From Melioribacteraceae bacterium (GTDB taxonomy: Bacteria; Bacteroidota; Ignavibacteria; Ignavibacteriales; Melioribacteraceae), in contig JALSTL010000114.1 of the NCBI GenBank assembly GCA_026983755.1, positions 1 through 10,736 on the forward strand: 10,736 bases of DNA. Reading direction: 5' to 3'. Below, piece by piece: positions 6,941 to 10,736 of this stretch (the first letter of the stretch is position 1; every line of letters begins with the position of its first letter). The notes under the pieces were generated by a model, which was given only the letters and a program-made list of their open reading frames with translations, was not told the origin of the DNA and searched no databases. The translations under genes and the position numbers were made by a program.

Positions 6941-8966
6941 CCTAATCCTCTGTTTTTTCCTTTTATTTTCCGTTAACTTTTTTGCACAAACGTTAAACAA
7001 TTTCGGTTGCTTAGAAACTATTAATACAATTCAAGGATATAGGAAAATTATTTTGCTTGATTTTAACAATGACGGTTTTAATGATATTTTCCTTTATGCA
7101 GATAATAAAAAAAGCTTTACTCTTCATAAAAATTTATCCGATTCCACATTTTCCGAACCGATTAAAAAATTTTTTGTTTATCCGGTTGATGATTTTAAAT
7201 TGTTAAATAAATCCTCTAACGGAGATAATTATTATATTTTTATTTCACGCAATAAGCGTATTGTTGGTCTGGCTAATTTTACAAAATCCAAATCACTTAA
7301 ATTATTAAAAGTTAAAGAATTTTATTCATACCCTTCGAAAATAAAAATTATTGATTTAAATAACGACGGTAAAAACGAAGCTTTGATTTACGGAAATAAT
7401 TTTGACGGACTATCCGTTGTAAAAAATATAAAACAAAATTTAATAGTTACCAAACTTATTGAACATGTTGTTATTAAAGCTCTTTGCTTAATTGATTTGA
7501 ATCAAGATAATTACAAGGATATTATTCTGTTGGATATGTTAAATAATTCATTGAAATTTTATGAAAATTTTGCCACCGACAAATTAAATTTCAATAGAGA
7601 AATTAAATTTGCAACTCAAGTTCAAAATATGCAAACGGCAAATTTCAATGATGATAATTTTGACGATATCATTTTAAGTAAAAAAAATAACGTGGAAATT
7701 TTATATGGAGATTCCGTTTATTCTTTTTCAAAAACAAAAATTATCAACAAAAATTTAAATGACTATAATTTTTTAATATCGGATTTGAATTCGGATAAAA
7801 AACCGGAAATAATTTATCCGGATAAAAGCAGTAATAACCTAACTATTTCTTATTCGGATTTTTTATATAAAGACGAGAATAAATATTTTCTAAATAATAT
7901 TTCCGCATTTTATCTATTATCGGATTCTACAAACAAAAAATTATTTCAGCTTAGTTCCTCTGGAAAAATTTTTATTTTATCTTCTAAAATAACCGATAAA
8001 AATAATTTTAATTTTTCCATTGGAGGTAAACCGGAAATAATTAAAATCCAAAACAAAACCCCAAAAGGTAGTGTTAAGCTTTGGGTTTACAACTCCTTTG
8101 ATAAAAATATCAATATCCTTAAAACTAAATCACTCGGTTACTTTTCCGAAAATAAAAAAATCCGCTTTTATAATCCCATCTCGAATTTAATTATAAAAAA
8201 TCAAAATCAAATTATAGGATTTCAAAAAAAAAGCAGATTACTTGAAATAGTTTTTAACAAAAAGTTACAAATGAAGCACTGGTTTATTTATTCTTCCAAA
8301 CCATTATTAAAAATAAGGTTTGATAAAAAAAATAATTTTGTTGCATTGGAAAAAGAAAACGGGATATTATATAAAGAGAATTTTTATTTCAAAAAAAATA
8401 AATTTACCTCCGGAAAACTTCATACCATTGATACTGCCGTAATTAAAGCGGAAATTAAAAACGGAAACAAAGTTTTCTATTGGAAACAAACGGAAAAAGA
8501 ACTACGATTATGTAAATTCGCCCAAAATAAAACCGGTATATTACTTAAAATTCCGGTTAAAGATTCCGTATCTTTTGAACCGTCATTTATTAAAGATGAA
8601 AATGATAATGTAATTTACGCAACGTTAAAAACAAAAAATAATTTATTTGCCTATACACTTTTTACCAAAAAACGAAATAAATATAAAATAGATATAGGAA
8701 AATTTTACCCGAGAAGCTTAAACAAAAAAGATATACAATTTTATTATGATAAAAAAAAACATAAAGCAAATATCTTTTACTTGGATAGAAATTCAAATAA
8801 ACTTTTAAGGTTAACTTTGGATAAAAAGAAAAAAGAATTCAAAAATAAAACTCAAATTACAATTAAACATGCGGGAAATTTTTTTGTAGATAAAATATTA
8901 GGTAAAATGTATTTTGTTTATGCAAATTTGGAAAACAACTGCCTTTCATTTAGAGAAATAGAATGA
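6867..8966 (+). CDS. Secreted FG-GAP/VCBS seven-bladed propeller protein
   Basis: From the first ATG the frame encodes 699 aa. A signal-peptide-like core (about 25-40, ending FFAQ) leads to repeats with Ca-binding-type loops: DFNNDGFND (65-73), DLNNDGKNE (163-171), DLNQDNYKD (210-218), NFNDDNFDD (259-267) and DLNSDKKPE (306-314). Weaker versions sit at about 114-124 and 352-362, giving a spacing of about 47-49 residues and seven units, as in an integrin-alpha-like beta-propeller. The second half (about 385-699) is beta-rich and very Lys/Asn-rich, without clear motifs. No T9SS sorting domain is visible at the C-terminus. The N-terminal ATG forces a 74-base overlap with the thioesterase and a 24-residue charged lead before the signal peptide. 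An ATT at 6936-6938 would give a normal signal peptide. The gene overlaps the metalloprotease gene by an ATGA. A surface adhesion or scaffold role is inferred. Confidence 0.85.
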   Translation: MMKKEDIKKLSKDVKYVYIPERTINLILCFFLLFSVNFFAQTLNNFGCLETINTIQGYRKIILLDFNNDGFNDIFLYADNKKSFTLHKNLSDSTFSEPIKKFFVYPVDDFKLLNKSSNGDNYYIFISRNKRIVGLANFTKSKSLKLLKVKEFYSYPSKIKIIDLNNDGKNEALIYGNNFDGLSVVKNIKQNLIVTKLIEHVVIKALCLIDLNQDNYKDIILLDMLNNSLKFYENFATDKLNFNREIKFATQVQNMQTANFNDDNFDDIILSKKNNVEILYGDSVYSFSKTKIINKNLNDYNFLISDLNSDKKPEIIYPDKSSNNLTISYSDFLYKDENKYFLNNISAFYLLSDSTNKKLFQLSSSGKIFILSSKITDKNNFNFSIGGKPEIIKIQNKTPKGSVKLWVYNSFDKNINILKTKSLGYFSENKKIRFYNPISNLIIKNQNQIIGFQKKSRLLEIVFNKKLQMKHWFIYSSKPLLKIRFDKKNNFVALEKENGILYKENFYFKKNKFTSGKLHTIDTAVIKAEIKNGNKVFYWKQTEKELRLCKFAQNKTGILLKIPVKDSVSFEPSFIKDENDNVIYATLKTKNNLFAYTLFTKKRNKYKIDIGKFYPRSLNKKDIQFYYDKKKHKANIFYLDRNSNKLLRLTLDKKKKEFKNKTQITIKHAGNFFVDKILGKMYFVYANLENNCLSFREIE
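6926..6938 (+). promoter_or_regulatory. Possible alternative ribosome site and ATT start for the propeller gene
   Basis: AGAAAG (6926-6931) lies 4 bases before ATT (6936-6938), the codon for residue 24 of the long frame. The last T of this codon is the first base of the thioesterase TAA. Initiation here would give an N-terminus of M-NLILCFFLLFSVNFFAQ, a compact signal peptide. ATT starts are rare, so this remains a hypothesis. Confidence 0.25.
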
Positions 8967-10660
8967 GTAAAATATTTATTATTTTTTTTATCCTTTATCA
9001 GTCAACAGTAAAACCTCAAAATATAGATTCGCTATACAGGAAATTACTTGAATTAAAACCGCAAACAATTATTAAAAAAGATATTGTTCAAACAATGCGA
9101 GCCGTTAAAGGCAGACCGATAAAATGCGGATTTGCAATAGCCGCGGAAATAAAACAACACCTTTCGGAGTATGATGTAGAGAGTCAAAAAACAATACTGC
9201 AAATTCTATCACGTCCGGTTTTGCAAACAAGCATCGTTTCGCCCTCCGGATTTTTCAGAATTCATTTCGATACAACCGGGATAAATAAACCAAGTTATTT
9301 TTCCGATAAAAATGCATTTTACAACGCAAATAAATTAGCCGAAGCATTCGATTCTTCTTATAATTTTGAAGTTAATATTTTAGGTTATCCTCCGCCTCCC
9401 AAAGATAATGTAAACGGAGGAGATTATAAATTTGACGTTTATATAGAAAATATGGGTGGAGGTAACTATGCTTTAACAAATACGGATAGTTTATTGGAAG
9501 ATAATAAATATACAAGCTACATCCAAATAGATAACAGTTTTTCAAAGAGTGAAGGATACTATACTTTGGGAATTGAAGCGGCTAAGGCAACAGCTGCACA
9601 CGAATTTCATCATACAATACAAATGGGAAATTACGGTCTTTATTTGGATGATAGATATTATTACGAACTTACCTCTACTGCAATGGAAGAAGCTGTTTTC
9701 GATGAAGTAAATGATTATTATTATTATATCTATTCTTTCTTTAACCATACCGAAAAATCGTTTGTAAAACATAGTGGATATGATTTGGCACTTTGGAATA
9801 TTTTTTTACGTGAAAAATTCGGCGGTAAAGCTCCTAACACAGGTGATAAAATTATTAAAAGAACTTGGGAACTAATGGCTTATCCAAATAAAAATAAAGC
9901 TATTGTTGCTGTTGCAAAAGCTTTAAGCGAATTCGGTTATTCTTTTAAAGAAGTATTTAAGCAATTTTCTATTTGGATTTACTTTACACATAATCATGCA
10001 AAAAATAATCGGTATTTTGATGAAGCCGGTAATTATCCGCCGCTTAAAATTATTTATGAATATAAATTACCCGAACAAACCTTAAATTTAAAAAATATTG
10101 AACCGGTTTCAATAAGGTATCTGCGTTTTTTAGATAAATCTCACGGATTGCCAGATACTTTAATAACAATAGTAAGCAATGTGGATGCAATTACAGCATC
10201 GGAAAATCCGGAAAATTATACTGAAATAAATTATACACTTTCAAACGGTTTTTTCCAAGGTGCAAATAAACTTAGTGAAGATTATTATGATAAAATTGAA
10301 GGTGCCTTACTGCAAAATATTGCCAAAGCAAATATTATTAATAACATTGTAGCAAATCAAAATTTTAAAAGAGATAAACTCGATTATCCTTTTCCTCAAC
10401 CGTATAACTATAATCTGAATTCATTTGTTTATATTCCTACATATCCGGATATTAACGGGATGGCACAACTGAATGTTTATTCGTCCGATATGAATTTGAT
10501 TTACTCGAAAACTCATAAAATTATTTTAAGTGATAAAATATCGGTTTCGTGGAATGCGCTGGACAATAACGGAAATAAATTGGCAAGCGGTGTTTATATT
10601 TATGTTACAAAAGCCGGCGGAAAAATTAAAAAGGGTAAAATTGTAATATTGAATAAGTAA
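8963..10660 (+). CDS. MXAN_6640-type secreted metalloprotease with T9SS sorting domain
   Basis: This 565-aa predicted zinc metalloprotease has a signal peptide at residues 1-19. The region SPSGFFRIHFDTTG (93-106), the GYPPPP motif (141-146), the NGGDYKFDVYIENMGGG stretch (151-167) and the catalytic AHEFHHTIQ (212-220) together match the MXAN_6640 family of putative metalloproteases. In HEFHH, His213 and His217 would bind zinc and Glu214 would be the catalytic base. Glu235, in YYYELTSTAMEEAVFDE, is the probable third ligand, with Glu242/243 as alternatives. A beta-rich linker follows. Residues about 500-565, including SVSW-NALDNNGNKLASGVYIY and a terminal KKGKIVILNK, form a FlgD-like T9SS type A sorting domain, so the protein is expected to cross the outer membrane by T9SS. 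The start overlaps the propeller gene's stop (ATGA), suggesting translational coupling. Substrate is unknown. Confidence 0.88.
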   Translation: MSKIFIIFFILYQSTVKPQNIDSLYRKLLELKPQTIIKKDIVQTMRAVKGRPIKCGFAIAAEIKQHLSEYDVESQKTILQILSRPVLQTSIVSPSGFFRIHFDTTGINKPSYFSDKNAFYNANKLAEAFDSSYNFEVNILGYPPPPKDNVNGGDYKFDVYIENMGGGNYALTNTDSLLEDNKYTSYIQIDNSFSKSEGYYTLGIEAAKATAAHEFHHTIQMGNYGLYLDDRYYYELTSTAMEEAVFDEVNDYYYYIYSFFNHTEKSFVKHSGYDLALWNIFLREKFGGKAPNTGDKIIKRTWELMAYPNKNKAIVAVAKALSEFGYSFKEVFKQFSIWIYFTHNHAKNNRYFDEAGNYPPLKIIYEYKLPEQTLNLKNIEPVSIRYLRFLDKSHGLPDTLITIVSNVDAITASENPENYTEINYTLSNGFFQGANKLSEDYYDKIEGALLQNIAKANIINNIVANQNFKRDKLDYPFPQPYNYNLNSFVYIPTYPDINGMAQLNVYSSDMNLIYSKTHKIILSDKISVSWNALDNNGNKLASGVYIYVTKAGGKIKKGKIVILNK

Positions 10661-10692
10661 ATTAAACTTATATGAGCTTTTTTTAATAAAGC

Positions 10693-10707
10693 AACTTTTC
10701 AAAAGTT
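10693..10707. repeat. 15-base inverted repeat downstream of the operon
   Basis: AACTTTT and AAAAGTT are perfect 7-base arms around a single C, 32 bases after the protease stop. As RNA only AACTT/AAGTT could pair around a 5-base loop, so it would be a weak terminator. A T-rich patch follows (TCTGTTTT). Confidence 0.35.
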
Positions 10708-10736
10708 ACTTCTGTTTTAATGGAAGTTTACTATTC

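Noticed and set aside
9542..9772. Minus-strand frame inside the metalloprotease
   Set aside because: It is antisense to the catalytic HEFHH region and its composition reflects AT-rich shadow coding.
1..10736. CRISPR array, insertion sequence, tRNA or prophage signals
   Set aside because: No direct-repeat array, transposase, terminal inverted repeats around a gene, or tRNA-like fold was seen on either strand.

Overview
The window is AT-rich and protein-coding on both strands. It most likely comes from a Bacteroidota/Chlorobi-group bacterium, possibly Ignavibacteria-like. The evidence is a PorQ-like type IX secretion system (T9SS) protein, a secreted metalloprotease ending in a FlgD-like T9SS sorting domain, a standalone TonB C-terminal domain protein and a Lys/Asn-rich FG-GAP/VCBS propeller protein. 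Some genes have recognisable Shine-Dalgarno sequences (AGAAAGG, GAAAGG, GAGGA) and others have none. A few promoter candidates resemble the Bacteroidota -33/-7 pattern. The lineage is an inference from gene content, not from a phylogenetic marker.

Left part (1-4647). A radical-SAM/SPASM C-terminal fragment (+) enters from the left edge and converges on a minus-strand pair: a signal-peptide TonB-CTD protein followed 4 bases later by a 692-aa methyl-accepting chemotaxis protein with four tandem HAMP-like units. Upstream of these, also on the minus strand, are a DUF2279-type membrane protein and a PorQ-like beta-barrel protein. A 269-base divergent intergenic region (4648-4916) separates this minus block from the plus block.

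Right part (4917-10660, all +). An unrecognised exported protein with a C-terminal membrane anchor comes first. It is followed by a tightly packed run: BamD-like TPR lipoprotein, hot-dog acyl-CoA thioesterase (TAATG overlap), VCBS propeller protein (coding overlap or stop-touching start), and an MXAN_6640-type metalloprotease carrying a T9SS sorting domain (ATGA overlap). The last four genes look like one transcription unit.

The common theme is the cell envelope: outer-membrane assembly (BamD-like), T9SS export (PorQ-like plus a T9SS cargo), TonB-related and chemosensory membrane proteins. No mobile elements, RNA genes or CRISPR arrays were seen. The points most worth a second look are the poly-HAMP receptor coupled to a TonB-CTD protein, the propeller/metalloprotease pair with translational overlap, and the possible ATT start codon of the propeller gene.
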